Below, in pieces: positions 1 through 21,152 of a stretch of 64,000 nt of DNA. Position numbers and translations under genes: made by a program. This stretch comes from Oryzias latipes (Eukaryota; Chordata; Actinopteri; Beloniformes; Adrianichthyidae). Every line of letters starts with the position of its first letter. The stretch's first letter is position 1. The DNA is taken from assembly GCF_002234675.1 (NCBI RefSeq), contig NC_019859.2:1379740-1443739 (forward strand), read 5' to 3'. A model generated the notes under the pieces. The model worked only from the letters and a program-made list of their open reading frames with translations. It had not been told where the DNA came from and did no database searches.

Positions 1-129
1 TAAAATTTGGTTTTCAAGTTGCTGGAATTACAAAGAGTTACAACAAGTAGCTGAAATATGCAAATCAAAACACACACACCAAACACGTGTGTGTGTTTTT
101 GTGTGTTCATGTCTGTATGTGCGTGTGTG

Positions 130-9243
<9,114 letters not shown>

Positions 9244-9415
9244 GATGCGCTGTGAGAGGCTCTCTCTCACTCCGGGGAACCCGTGTCACGTGACGCTGCC
9301 TGGTTCCGGTCCATGTGGGCGACGGCGGGTGCATCGGGATGAGTGAGAGTGTGCGGATCCGGGTGGGTGGGGCAGGGGTGGTGGGGGGCGCGCTTTCTGC
9401 GCGTCACGTAACTTT

Positions 9416-9425
9416 CTATAAATAG
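9416..9425. promoter_or_regulatory. TATA-like element between cnnm1 and hoga1
   Basis: CTATAAATAG lies about 170 bp upstream of the cnnm1 ATG. On the minus strand it reads CTATTTATAG, so it could position a cnnm1 start site and give a 5' UTR of roughly 150 nt. Its stronger polarity is plus, but the hoga1 ATG is 1.4 kb away in that direction. The assignment is inference. Confidence 0.35.
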
Positions 9426-9619
9426 ATTTTTACTCTGAAGTGACTGTTGCTCCTCTGGAGCCGCAGACGCGCCTCCTGGTCCAGATCATCAGTCAATCAT
9501 GAAGGAGGAGGAGAAAGGAGTGTCGGCACGCGCTTGGGGGTGGGGGCTGTCAATCTACGACCCCCATGTGCAGAGCGAGCATTCAATCATTTAATCTGGA
9601 ATCGATAATATTGATAATC

Positions 9620-9850
9620 CCCCATAAAGTTTTATTTTCCCAGATGCTGGTACCCTACAGCCACACACCCCCAGACCATCACACTCCCACCGCCGTGTCT
9701 GTGACGTTCTGGTTGAATCTGGACCTTCTGTTCTGCTTCTGCCTCCTGGGTGAGTCCTCTCCTGTATGTTGTCCTGTCCTCCTGAGGCGGTTCTGGTCCG
9801 TCTTTCACCATCTGATGGGTCAAATCTTTTCATCTCCTCCTGAAAACTGA
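9620..9850 (-). pseudogene. Tc1-like transposase fragment
   Basis: The minus strand encodes HGGGSVMVWGCVA, a hallmark of the Tc1/mariner DDE transposase core, within about 60 residues of similar text. No terminal inverted repeats or full open frame remain. It is an old scrap between cnnm1 and hoga1. Confidence 0.6.
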
Positions 9851-10564
9851 AGACATTTTTTCTTGGACGCTTCTTCTGGTCTCGGTTTTTATAAACACGC
9901 GATTCCTGCTCAGATTTTTTAACTTTCTTCATAAATGATTTGAAAAATGTTTCTGTTTTAAATTCTGTAATGTTGGTCTTACAGAGAAAAAGAGGAGAAT
10001 TTAATTCCATCATTTTTGGATCAAATAAAGCTCATAAAACAAACCTGCATTAATTAAACTTGATTCAGATTTAACCCACTTTGTTCTGAAAAATTAGATT
10101 ATCAATTATTCCATAAGTAATCACTTTCAGAGTATATTTTGTGCTGCAATGTCCATCCCTAAAAGCAACGTAATCCCATTTTTTACTCTTCCTTAGATGT
10201 TTTGTGCAGTTTTCAGCTCATTTGTATAATGTTGAATAAAATAATTTGTTTCTCCGACGGAAGCTGCAGCCTTTTCTGAATAAGATAACTTTATTTTCCT
10301 GTTTTCACATTTAGAAGATCACAGTGAGCATTTAAAAAAGAAGCATTTCATTGATAGTTTTTTTTTAAAATTCCAGACAGACATTTTTCTTCATTTTATT
10401 TCTGGTCTTCAAACATTAAAAAAAATCACAATAATTTTGATAAAAATCTATTTAGTTGAATTATTTTTTATGTGTAAAAATTACGTGCCCCACCATTTTC
10501 TGTTAGTTAAAAAAAATAAAATAAAGTTAAACATAAAAAAAACTGCTGCAACTGCATGTTTTGT

Positions 10565-10579
10565 CCACAAGGGGGCAGC
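10565..10579 (+). promoter_or_regulatory. CTCF-like motif upstream of hoga1
   Basis: CCACAAGGGGGCAGC fits the CTCF core consensus with about one mismatch. It lies 314 bp upstream of the hoga1 start, in plus orientation. A second, oppositely oriented match lies in hoga1 intron 1. Confidence 0.4.
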
Positions 10580-10747
10580 AGCGTACAGGCTGTAGTTTTT
10601 TTCGGTGTTTTTCATGCAAACCTTTATTACGTAGACAGGAAGTTGGACTAAAAACAAGATTTAATCTGTAATCTGTACTTTAATATATTGTGTGGAAAGT
10701 AAAGTAAAGTATGAGTAAACATCTTTAAAGTAACGTCATTCTTTGGA

Positions 10748-10835
10748 CCCCCCCCCCCCCCACACACACACACCCTCCCCTCTTAAGTCAACAAAAACTC
10801 AGTGAAGGCCCCCCCCCCCCCCCCCCCCCCCCCCC
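10748..10835 (+). repeat. poly-C tracts just upstream of hoga1 start
   Basis: A run of 14 C (10748-10761) followed by a CA repeat, then a run of 27 C (10809-10835) ending 57 bp before the hoga1 ATG. In RNA this would be a C-rich 5' UTR; the template strand is G-rich and could form a G-quadruplex. Exact lengths may be assembly-dependent. Confidence 0.75.
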
Positions 10836-10892
10836 ATTCCAGTCTGGTCAGGGATCAACCGGGAGCGCTTCTGCCCGTCCGTCCGCTCCACC

Positions 10893-13800
10893 ATGTACTG
10901 CGCGCGTGCCTGCATAGGCCTGACTTCCCGCCGCTCGGAGACGTTCCTGCGCGCGTGGAGACTCCAGAGCCGCGCGGCGGGCGCCGGACCGGACCTGAGC
11001 GGCATTTACCCGCCCATCGCCACGCCGTTCACCGCCAAGGAGGACGTGGACCTGGAGAAGCTGGAGGAGAACCTGCAGAAGTACGCCGACATTCCGTTCA
11101 GAGGTCAGTGCGCGGTAAACACGGACGTTTGAGCGGCGCGTGAACCCTGCAGAGTCAGGCGGAGAGGGCAAAGTTCAAAAAGGTCTGCTGCCCCCTACTG
11201 ACCACGCGCCGCTACTGCACTTCCAACCGCCGCAGAGCAGAGAGACCAGCAGTTAATTAGAGGATTTTATGCTTTTATCACTTTTTGTCAACTAAAATCT
11301 ACAAAAGTATTTGAATGTAAACATTGTATTTTAATTTAAAATGCTTGCGGGGAAATTTCAGAGAAAAAATAGGACTTCTGTTGATGCTGATAAAATAAAT
11401 GCCTCATCAGGCCATTTAAATGACTGAAGTCTGCTTTAGTTCTTCTGTCTGTTTGTCAGTTTTTTGTTTCCTTTCTAGAAAACTAAACACAGATGCAGAA
11501 AAACATGAAGGAAACAGAAAAGCTCCTCGTTCCACACCTGGAGTCTAAAAACAGAACCAAACTTCTCCTCTTAAAGATTCAGCTAAAGTTCTGACCCGAG
11601 TTACCCCGTTAGCTGCAGTTCTGGCAGCAGCTCAGCCCATCAGAACCGCCGGAACCTCACCTCATCTGACTGATGAAGCTGCAGAACCAGCAGGTCAAGC
11701 CTGACAAAACGGACCGAGGATTGTTTGATCCTTTTTCTCACAATCAAACTAATGAATCGATGTTTTTCTCAGTAAAAGTTTGTGAATCTGAAATGTGTGA
11801 AACAAGAACAGAATCCAAACAATGAACCTCCGTCGCTCATTTTTGTGTAGTTGAGCCATAGAACCTCGTTATATCCGGGTCAAAGTTCTGCACCACAGCA
11901 AAAAACATTTGTGTTCTGATCCAGTTTAGTCCAGATTATTCCAATGATCTTTGTTTTGTCAATGATTTGTGTGTGATCTCTTTGGATCAGGAAGAACCAG
12001 AACCGTCTGCTGCTCTGGTTCAGCAGACAGCAGGAAGGTTCTGGATCAGCTGATCTCTGTCTCCGGGTTTTTGGTGCTGCAGGTCTGGTGGTGCAGGGCT
12101 CCAACGGCGAGTATCCGTACCTGACGGAGGCGGAGCGGGTGGAGCTGGTGAGGACGGTCCGGCGGTCCCTGCCGCCGGGTCGGCTGCTGATGGCCGGGTC
12201 GGGCTGCGAATGTGAGTTTAGGAACAGAAAGTCCGTTTGTTGGCAATAAAGACCTGAAACACAGTTTAAATTCTGATGGGGGGGATGGCGTCTCTGCGTA
12301 ACGTCCCGATAGGGGGGTTTGGACCCCTGCAGGTCCGGTTTAGGAGTCTAGCTGTTTTCAGGAAGTGACATGTATGGATGTTCTTGGCGATCCGCTTCAC
12401 CTTGAGGTGGACTTTATTTGCACTGAAGCGGATCGTCTCCATCATGACTGGAATTCTGTGTTTTTATTCTGTAAATGAAGTGAAGTTTCCTGTAAATTAG
12501 AGTTAAAAACTGCTGCCGTTTCCTCGGCGATGGCGTGAACCAGACTCTGGCACCTGAGCGCCCTCCCAGTTAAAGTAATTAGTCGAAGCGCTCGGCGCTA
12601 AACGCTGCAGACGTTCTCACAAAAACAAAGCATTAGAACAAAGAAGAGTCCAAAAATAAAGAAGTCTGATTTCTGTTTATCTGAAAAAACAAGAAAAAAC
12701 AAATCATAAAAATACATTTTCCCTCCACCTCTGAGATGAAAGACTTTCCGTTTGGAATAGGTGAAGGAAAAAGTAAAACTTTATGGTCGTGTTCCGGTTC
12801 TGACAGCAGCGGTTCTGACTATAAATCAGCATTTTAACGAAGCCCACACCATCACACTCCCACCACAGCCTGTTTTTCCCGGCATGCAGATCTTCTCCTC
12901 GTCTGCTCTAAAGACGTTCTGGAGTCTCTCAGACTTTCTCGTCTTTTCAGAGATCCGCTTCTTAAAAACCTCCTAAAGCGGTTTGTCGTCTTTGTTCTCC
13001 TCAGCCACCAGAGCCACCGTCCAGCTCACGCAAAAGATGGCGGCCGCCGGCGCAGACGCCGCCCTGGTGGTGACCCCCAGCTTCTACAAGGGCAAGATGG
13101 ACGGCCGAGCTCTGATTCACCACTTCACCAAGGTCAGCTCGGTGCACGTGCACGTGCACGAACCGCTGTCGAGGTTTCTGTGAGGCCCCGCCCCACCCAG
13201 GAAACCAGGAGGGAGGAGGCTGCAGGATCGTTTGAGCGGCGATTCAAATCCAACTTTATTGACACAGAAAACATCAAACGATCGTCAGCCTTTACCAAAG
13301 AAACCACGACGATGCAAACGGAAACCTAACGATCTGAAACCACAGAGGAACAGGAACCACCGTCACACGGGAGGAAGTTAGGCAGGAACTTCAAAATAAA
13401 GTTTTAAAAGCAGTTCGAATAAAACAGAACTTTGTGCTAAAACACAGAACGTATTCCATTAAAATAAAAGCATGAAATAAGCGACCTTGGGAGCATTTGG
13501 GGGCAGGCAACTTAGGCAGGTGTTTATTTCGTTTACTCCCCCTTCAGTTAATCAACTCACCTGTGCAGCGTCCTATTTCAGTCCAGCTGTGTCAGCTGTT
13601 CATCCTTCTTCACTGAAGCTCTGAGTTTGTCGCCCCACCCGGATCCACCTGTGAGCTCCGTTTAGGGTAGTTATTGTTATTTATGGAAATCTGGCTCATG
13701 GAATTGCACGGAGTCTAATGCCAAACTAAAGGAATGTGAAAGCAAAACTAGAAGATGTGAAAATAAATATCATTACTACTGCATGAGATGTCTGACTGAA

Positions 13801-16577
13801 AGTACATAAATCAGTATAAACAGAATAAGAGATTAAAAATAATCTTAAAATTCAGGAAAAAATCTTCATCTGAAGGAATAATTTGTCTAAAAGCTAAAAA
13901 CCGTTTTATTCTCATTAAAAACACTTCCTGTTATAAAAGCCGTCCAGCCGCTGATGCCACGCCTCACCTGTCCTGCAGGTGGCGGACAGCAGCCCGGTTC
14001 CGGTGGTTCTGTACAGCGTTCCGGCCAACACGGGTCTGGATCTGCCGCTGGAGGCCGTGGTGGAGCTTTCCCAGCACCCGAACATCCGAGGCCTCAAAGA
14101 CAGCGGAGGAGACGTAAGCCCAGCTCCTTTTCCAGGTCCTCACCCTGAAGCCTTTCTGAGCCTTTTTGTGGGTTTTTGTGTGATTTGGGGCGGCTTTGTG
14201 TGTTTTTGTGCCTACATGCGTCCCTCATATACATTTCAGGGTTTTGTTTTTGCGATGGAGGAGACGTTTCTTCAGACTCTTGTTCTGCTGCAGAAGCAGA
14301 ACTCCGTGAGTCTCCGTCTCCCGCCGTGACGCCCGTCTTCCCGGACGCTCATTTTCCCATTAGCGCCGTATCAAAATAGCTGCGGAGCTGAAGCTCTGAG
14401 GAGACCAGCAGGAGCCCCCCCCTGACCTGATTGACTGACTGATCAATTACAGTCATGACTCAGCCGGGGGGGCGGATTGACAGCCCGTCATGAGGAACCG
14501 GCGCTCGCTGGAACCGCGTTTCGGGCTGGAACTGGACTCAGCCGTGTTCTGACTTTTCTGGATCCTGATCTTCTGGTCGGGTGGAGCTCCTTGGTTTTAG
14601 GGGGGGGGCTCCCACGTCTCCCACGTCTCCTTTAGAGCCATTTGTTGACTCTGCAGTCGTCTCCTGACGGCTCCTCCAGGGATTAGACTCCTCCCTGGGA
14701 TGTTGGGAGGAGGCGGTCCTGTTTTCACCTCCTTCTCTTTGCTTCTCCTCCTCAGATCACTCGGATCGGCCTGATTGTTCACAAAACCAAGATGGAGGAC
14801 TTCCAGGTCTTGGCGGGCTCGGCTGGCTTTCTGATGGCGGCCTACTGCGTCGGTAAGATGCTTCCACTCAGTCCAGATGTTCTCCCAGAGCAACAGATGT
14901 GAATCTGCTGGGATTCGGCTCGGTTGCTGAAAGGACGACTCAGAAGAACCCGGTTTGTTTCTGCGTCTGAGGCCAAAAAGAAAAATGATTGGTTCTGCTC
15001 TCCAAGACGCTCAGGGGCCTGATGTTCTTCCAAAAGCTTTGACAGGCTTTCATCTCCAGAACCAGGAGAACCGCTGCAGCTGGACCCTAGAACCTCTGCC
15101 AACAGAATGAGTCACCTCTGTCTGATGTTCCAGAAATCTTCCTGTTTTTGGAGATTAAAACCTAGATCCTCAAGAAGGTTGGAACTTTACCAAAACCTGG
15201 TTTAGTCTGTTCTGATGTGTTTTTTTTCCTCCGTCGAGGTCAGAGATTCTCCTTTGTTAGTTCCCGTTTTCTGGCTGCGTTCGGTTCTGCAGACCGGTTC
15301 TTGGCTGGAGAACCTTCGTTTTCTTCGCAGCCAGGCGCTAAAAGTTTCCCCCGGAGCCTGGGTTTCCTGTCAGGCTTCCGCTGAACTCGCCGTCTTTGTG
15401 TGCAGGTGCGGTGGGCGGCGTGTGCGCGCTGGCTAACGTGCTGGGCCGCCCGCTTTGCGAGCTGGAGCGTCTGTGCAGGAGCGGCGACTGGGACGAGGCT
15501 CGAGTCCTGCAGCAGCGCCTCATCGAGCCCAACGCCGCCGTGAGTACCGTCTGCTGAATAATTGTCCTTTAACTCCCGGTTGGAGTTAAAGGACAGACGT
15601 TCTGCTGGAGCTTATGGTGTGGTTCCTCCTGAGGAACGTCTCTGAGGAACCTCACCAGTCATGAGTCTTCAGTGCTTTGAATGGAAACCCAATGTGGCAC
15701 CAGTGACGGAAATGACTTTATGTTTAGGTCGGGGTTTTGTTTTCTCAGTCAGGGTTTATGACTGAACTACAGCACAGGATTGTGGGAGGTTCTCAGTTTT
15801 CTCCATCAGTTCTGTCTGAAGGTTTTGGATGGAGGGATCTTCAGGATCCAGATCTCTGCATGACAAAGATCAGCAGTTTCACCGTCTTTGACCGCGCAGC
15901 ACTTTGCTGGCAGAGAAAAGGAGGAACATCAACCAAACCCAAAAATACGAACAAGCATCAGAGGAAAACCAGATTCAAAGGTTCTCAGAAATGACCTGTT
16001 TGCTTTCTCCAGGTGGTTCATGATCTTGTCGATCTGCAGAAGATCTGCTCTTCTGGACCGACAGAAGAACTCTGAAAATGAATGATCCAATGATCTGGAC
16101 AGGAAGTGTCTTTATTTCTGTCAGGGAATGACCAAACCACCTGGTGGACACCTAATGAACTGTCCCGGCTCCACTTAGTTAAGTTTCTAAACAGGAAGAG
16201 GGGACACTTTCAAAATAAAAGCAGGGAAAAAACTGAAATTCAACATCAGAAAAACAAAAAGTTAAATCAGGGCGAATATCACCATGTGGAACCGTTGTCT
16301 GCCATTTATGGTCAATGGGTGGAACATCGGAGTGTCGGGTCGGCCGCGGTGGTTACGGTTACGCCTCGTTCAGTCCGGAAACCTCCATCCCAGACGCGTT
16401 TGGTTGATTGCAGATTTGCGTTGCCAGGTGACCAGAAAGTTGGGAGTTCCCGCCCTCAAGCAGGCCATGGAGTGGTTTGGTTTCCACGGGGGCGCCTCCA
16501 GATCTCCTCTTCAGCCGCTCACGGAGGCGGAGACTCAGCAGCTGAGGCGGGACTTCTCCTCCTACGGGTGGCTGTGA
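10893..16577 (+). CDS. hoga1: 4-hydroxy-2-oxoglutarate aldolase, mitochondrial (7 exons)
   Basis: Exons are 10893-11103, 12083-12211, 13005-13132, 13979-14113, 14756-14852, 15406-15539 and 16428-16577 (TGA). All junctions are GT-AG and in phase. The product is 327 residues, the same length as human HOGA1. Residues 1-30 are Arg-rich and lack acidic residues apart from Glu16, fitting a mitochondrial transit peptide. The rest is a DHDPS/NAL-type (beta/alpha)8 barrel. The Schiff-base lysine is Lys196 in GLKDSGGD, the catalytic tyrosine is Tyr168 in [11 protein letters not shown], and the substrate loop GSNGE contains Ser77. The enzyme cleaves 4-hydroxy-2-oxoglutarate to pyruvate and glyoxylate, the last step of mitochondrial hydroxyproline breakdown; human loss causes primary hyperoxaluria type 3. 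All key residues are intact. It is divergent from cnnm1. Confidence 0.97.
11187..11201 (-). promoter_or_regulatory. CTCF-like motif in hoga1 intron 1
   Basis: The minus strand reads TCAGTAGGGGGCAGC, a near match to the CTCF core. It lies 84 bp after exon 1 and is oriented toward the plus-strand motif at 10565, so the pair is convergent around exon 1. Confidence 0.4.
12840..12900. repeat. possible Tc1-type scrap in hoga1 intron 2
   Basis: The text CACACCATCACACTCCCACC resembles the segment of the Tc1 remnant at 9670-9690. Only a few dozen bases are similar and no protein can be read. The rest of introns 2 and 3 (12212-13978) shows nothing else I can name. Confidence 0.3.
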
Positions 16578-16817
16578 CAGGAAACCACGTTTTCACGACT
16601 TCCTGTTCTTAAGAAAATCTGAAGAATTCAGGATTTTGAGTCTGAATGAACGATCCTGGTTCCAGCTGTGAAGGTGTTGGAGAACGTCAGGAACTTTGTG
16701 ACCTGCTGGAACTTTGTCTTTTCATGTTCTGATCCAGTTTGTTAGGAAAGAATTGAATGTTTGAAAACTTTAGAAAAAAAATCCAGATGATTTAAATTAT
16801 GGGTTGATTCTTTATTA

Positions 16818-16823
16818 ATTAAA
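16818..16823 (+). terminator. candidate hoga1 poly(A) signal
   Basis: ATTAAA lies 241 nt after the hoga1 stop codon in an AT-rich stretch. No AATAAA is nearer. This is a plausible but weak assignment. Confidence 0.35.
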
Positions 16824-18118
16824 TCTAATCTGCATTCCAACATGAATTTGTGTTTTTCTACATGTAGTTTGAAAGTTTCTTGACTTGTGTCTGATTGTGG
16901 TCATTGGATGTGTGATTGTGTGATTGTGTAGTGAAAGTGAACCTGCATGTGGGGGGGGGTCAGTCAGAGAAACATAGTGGAGGACCACCAGCGGCGCCGC
17001 ATCAGCGTGTTGACCTTTACGCCACGGCGGCAGCTCCAAGTGCTGCCGGCTCCTCCGCCAGAACAAGCAGCAGACGACGGTTCCAGAGGCCGGCCTGATA
17101 AGCAGATTTCACCTTTTCGTCATTTCATTAAAGGAAACATTTGAGGCGGTCAGACCTCCTTCCTCTGGTTCTCTGAATAGAATTCTCTTATTCAAGGTTT
17201 TGTCGCTCCAGAGAGAGCTGGAGATCCGTAACAGAAAAGGACGCCGTCGTCTGCAAAAGGTGTAGACGAGCAGCTGAACTGCAGAGGCACAGGTGAGAAG
17301 CGGCCTTTGAGGCCGCACTGCCGTCTGGGCAGAAACGTCGGTGCCAACCGGAAAGTCGCCGTGTTTTAGAAATCAGAGTTTAGTGGATCAGAACAGAACA
17401 GACTCCTGTTGGTGCTGCGGGGTTTTCCGGGCAGATCTTCTCTCCGTGGCGGCACAGACGCTGATTAGCCGTCTGTCTGGTCAGCAGCAAAGGTTGAACT
17501 TTTCTTTGATCTGATGCCGGTTAAGTGTTCTGGCGGACTTCAGATCAGCTGCAGTTCAGTGGGAGGCAGAGCTGCAGGTCAGCGTCTCGGCTTGCTGCAG
17601 AATGCCAGAGCGCTCTCTGAAATGAAAAAGTTAAAAACCATAATTACAGTAATTAAAGCCGAGTGTAGCAGGTAGCCATGGCGATGAGAGCCTTTGGCTT
17701 TTTCACACAACACTTTCTTTGCTTTTATCTTACCGAGAGTCCAATTAGCACCTTTGCTTGGCTGGAGATATTTTCAGAACTGCCTCCTGAATCACGAAGA
17801 AAGGATGTGATGCCTTTGTTCCAGTGTGCACGGCGGAGGCAGGGCTCTCAGGACCAACACTCCAGCGCTGATGCTCCTGCCTCTGAGGGAAACACGCCGC
17901 CGCGTACTTTACACTCAGTCGCAAAGGCTTCAAGAGGCTGTTGGTCTGGGATTACAGTGGGGCAAAAAAGTATTCAGTCAGACACCGACTGTGTAAGTTG
18001 TCCCACGGAAAGTTCAACTCAGTACTTTGTTATATACTCTTTTGTCAGCAATGACAGCAGGCAAACATTTTCTGTAAGTCTTCACAAGGTTTTCAGAAAC
18101 TGTTGTTGGTATTTTGGC

Positions 18119-18248
18119 CCATTCCTCCATGCAGATCTCCTCTAGAGCAATGGTGTTTTGGTCCATTCTTCCATGCAGATCTCCTCTAGAGCAATGGTGT
18201 TTTGGTCCATTCCTCCATGCAGATCTCCTCTACAGCAGTGATGTTTTG
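18119..18248 (+). repeat. 44-bp tandem triplication inside the Tc1 element
   Basis: Three head-to-tail copies of a 44-bp unit starting CCATTCCTCCATGCAGATCT. The first two are almost identical and the third has a few changes. It is a local duplication within Tc1 sequence. Confidence 0.8.
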
Positions 18249-18507
18249 GGGTTGTCATGGGCAACACAGACTTTCAACTCCCTCCAAAGAATTTCTATGA
18301 GGTTGAGATCTGGAGACTGGCTTGGCCACTCCAGGACCTTGAAATGTTTCTCATGAAGCCACTCCTTCATTACCAGGGTAACGTGTGTTTGGGATGGTTG
18401 TCATGGTGAAAGACCCAGCCATGTTTTCATCTTCAATGCTGATGGAAGGAGGTTTTCACTCCAAATCTGGCCATTCATGGCTCCATCCATTCTTTCCTTT
18501 ACACGGA

Positions 18508-18880
18508 TCAGTCGTCCTGGTCCCTTTGCTGAAAAACAGCCCAAAGCATGATGCTTCCACCCCCATGCTTTACAGTAGGTCTGGTGTTCTTTGGATGCAG
18601 CTCAGCATTCTTTCTCCTCCAAACAGTAGAGTTCTTACCAAAAAGTTCTCTTGTAGTTTCATCTGACCATAGGCCATTCTCCCAATCCTCTTGTGGATCC
18701 TCCAAATGCTCTCTAGCAGACTGTAGACGGGCCTGCACATGTACTGGCTTTAGCAGGGGGACACGTCTGGCCCTGCAGGGTTTGAGTCCCTGGTGGTGTA
18801 GTGTGTTACTGATGGTAGCCTTTGTCACTTTGGTCCCAGCCCTCTGCAGGGCATTCACTAGGTCCCCCATGGGATTCTGG
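18508..18880 (-). pseudogene. Tc1 transposase remnant
   Basis: About 120 residues are readable on the minus strand: a Tc3_2-type helix-turn-helix ([18 protein letters not shown]) followed by part of the DDE domain ([28 protein letters not shown]). The first catalytic Asp region (WSDE) is present. The frame does not continue to a full-length transposase of about 340 residues. Not functional. Confidence 0.8.
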
Positions 18881-19028
18881 GATCTTTGCTTCCCGTTCTT
18901 GTGATCATTCTGACCCCACGGGGTGAGATCTTGGGGGGAGCCCCAGATGGAGGGAGGTCATCAGTGGTCTTGTTTGTCCTCCATTTCCTAATAACTGCTT
19001 CACTCCAAGCTGCTTTCCTGTTGCAGAT

Positions 19029-19795
19029 TCAAGGCAAGGCAAGTTTATTTGTGTAGCACAATTCGTACACAAAGTAATTCAAGGTGCTTCACAAAACAGA
19101 AAAATGCATTAAAATCACAATACATCATAGAAATAATCAACGTAAAATTTTCTTTAAAAGAAAAAAAAAAAAAAAAAATTGAAAATTGATTTAAAAATAA
19201 AGGAAGGAAAGGAAAGAAAAGTGCAGATAGGACCTTTCAGTCATATACACGGCTAAACAGAAATGTTTTAAGTCTAGATTTGAACATGAACACAGAAGAG
19301 GCCTGTCTTACGACTTCAGGGAGGCTGTTCCAGATTTTAGCTGCAGAATATTGAAACGCTGATTCCCCTTGTTTAGTTCTGACTCTGGGTATCAACAGGA
19401 GGCCGGCGCCTGAGGTCCTCAGAGTACGAGATGGTTCATATGGCCCTAACATGTCAGAGATGTACTTTGGTGCTCGGCCATGGAGAGACTTGTACACAAG
19501 CAGAGCTGCTTTGAAGTCTATTCTTTGAGGTACAGGGAGCCAGTGCAGAGACCTGAGCACAGGACTAATGTGATCATACTTCCTGGTTCTGGTCAGGACT
19601 CCAGCAGCAGCATTCTGGATGTACTGAAGCTGTTTTACAGCTCGTTTGGAGAGGCCGGTGAGCAGGCCGTTACAGTAGTCTAACCTGCTGGAGACAAATG
19701 CATGGATAAGTATCTCCAGGTCTGGCTTTGACACTATGTTTTTGATTTTGGCAATGTTTTTCAGATGGTAAAATGCCGCTGATGTTACTGACTTT
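19029..19795 (-). mobile_element. 5'-truncated L2-clade LINE
   Basis: The minus strand 19734-19237 encodes about 165 residues typical of the C-terminal end of a fish LINE reverse transcriptase ORF (SSRLDYCNGLLTGLSKRAVK, LRSLHWLPVPQRIDFKAALL, IWNSLPEVVRQ). The 3' tail lies at the low-coordinate side and ends in CAAATAAACTTGCCTTGCC, the usual short-repeat tail of this clade. The 5' part is missing, as in most LINE insertions. It sits within Tc1 sequence and is therefore younger than it. Confidence 0.8.
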
Positions 19796-20760
19796 CAGTC
19801 TTCAGTCTTCCAGTCTGCTGCAGGTCAACAGTTTGGTTTCTGGTGTCCTTAGACAGCTCTTTGGTCTCCATAGTGTGACTGTCTGAGGTTGTGGACAGGT
19901 GTCTTTCTATAGATAACCAGTTCAAACAGGAGCCATTAGTACAGGTAACAGGTGGAGGACAGAGAATCCTGTACTGCAGAAGTTACAGGTCTGTGAGAGA
20001 CAGAAATAAGTCTTGTTTGTAGATGAAAAAATACTTATTTTCCATCATTATTTACAAACAAATTCCTTAAAAATACGCTCTTCAAAAAACTCGTTTTTTT
20101 CAGGGAACCGCAAATATTTCAGGCTGAGTTTCACATCATTCAGTGACTCAAGGTTGCAGCTTCTCTGCTTCAAAGATCCTCTGCCTCATATTTGTCGTAC
20201 GCCGGGGGGACGAAGCGTCGCCTCCAATGTTCCACCAGCTCTGACTTCCTGCAGACAACTTCTCATCTGTGGGTTTTGTGGCGAAGCAAAAGCCATGAAA
20301 ATAGAATTTGATGCTTGTTTTACATCGACATGTTGCCCCCGGCCAATTACATCTGTTTTCCCTGTAATCACATACAAACACGCAGCACTCGTGTCATTTC
20401 CTGGAGACCACTCCACGGCGAAAACGCCCGCCGTGGTGCATTATCACCTGAAAATGTGTAAACCGGCTCAGTTAGCAGCTGCCTGTTTGTGCGTCTGACG
20501 CAGACGGAGGCGGCGGCGGCGTCTTCTGAACCGACAGCGTTCAGGTCCAGAGTCTGAGCTCGCCAAACGTGGAAACGCTACTGATGAAGACTCTGGAGGC
20601 GAAGAGCGTCAGCCTCCTTTGAAAGGAGGCGCCAAACGTAAAAAGTCATCAAATTGACAATTTGACAACTTTAGACTTTTCTCTTCATATGTGCTGCAAT
20701 AATCTATTGAGGCCCAAACAGAAATCTAAATATTAAATATGAATGTAAAAGCAAAGAGTC

Positions 20761-20878
20761 AAATGTAAACCTAAATGTTAACTTTAAATTTAAATGTTAC
20801 TGAAGGTTCACATTTACATTTAATATAAACTTTTACATTTGTGTTTATCATTAATTGTTAATATTTAGGTTTACATTT
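20761..20878. repeat. AT-rich foldback (inverted repeat)
   Basis: The arms 20761-20782 and 20857-20878 are reverse complements at 21 of 22 positions, separated by a 74-bp AT-rich loop. There is no gene nearby. It could be a decayed MITE or a cruciform-forming repeat. Confidence 0.7.
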
Positions 20879-21152
20879 AGCATTTATGAGTTCACAGACA
20901 CACATGTTGCTTTTATTTGTGATAAATTCTAAATAAATGTGACATAAACCCAGCAGATATGCTTTAGGACACGCCTGCTTTATACAAGCCCCGCCCCCTC
21001 CATTTAATTCCGTTTATTTATAAACATCTAGATTCCACTAAAGCAAAAATCATCAAACCATCATGAATATGATTGTAATTCTGATTGTTGATTTCCAGAT
21101 TTTAGACCAATTAACCATCAAATTTACTTTTTCAGATCTTTTATTCATGGTT

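Larger units (their letters stand above)
17955..20080 (-). mobile_element. Tc1-like DNA transposon, truncated and interrupted
   Basis: The left end is sharp: TA target dinucleotide at 17953-17954, then CAGTGGGGCAAAAAAGTAT, a terminal sequence I recognise from a widespread fish Tc1 family. The transposase is on the minus strand. Subterminal Tc1 text is recognisable again at 19795-20075 (for example GTTACAGGTCTGTGAGAGA), but the matching right terminal repeat is absent, so that end is deleted. An L2 LINE copy splits the element at about 19029-19795, and a 44-bp segment is triplicated at 18119-18248. It lies in the hoga1-morn4 intergenic region. Confidence 0.8.
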
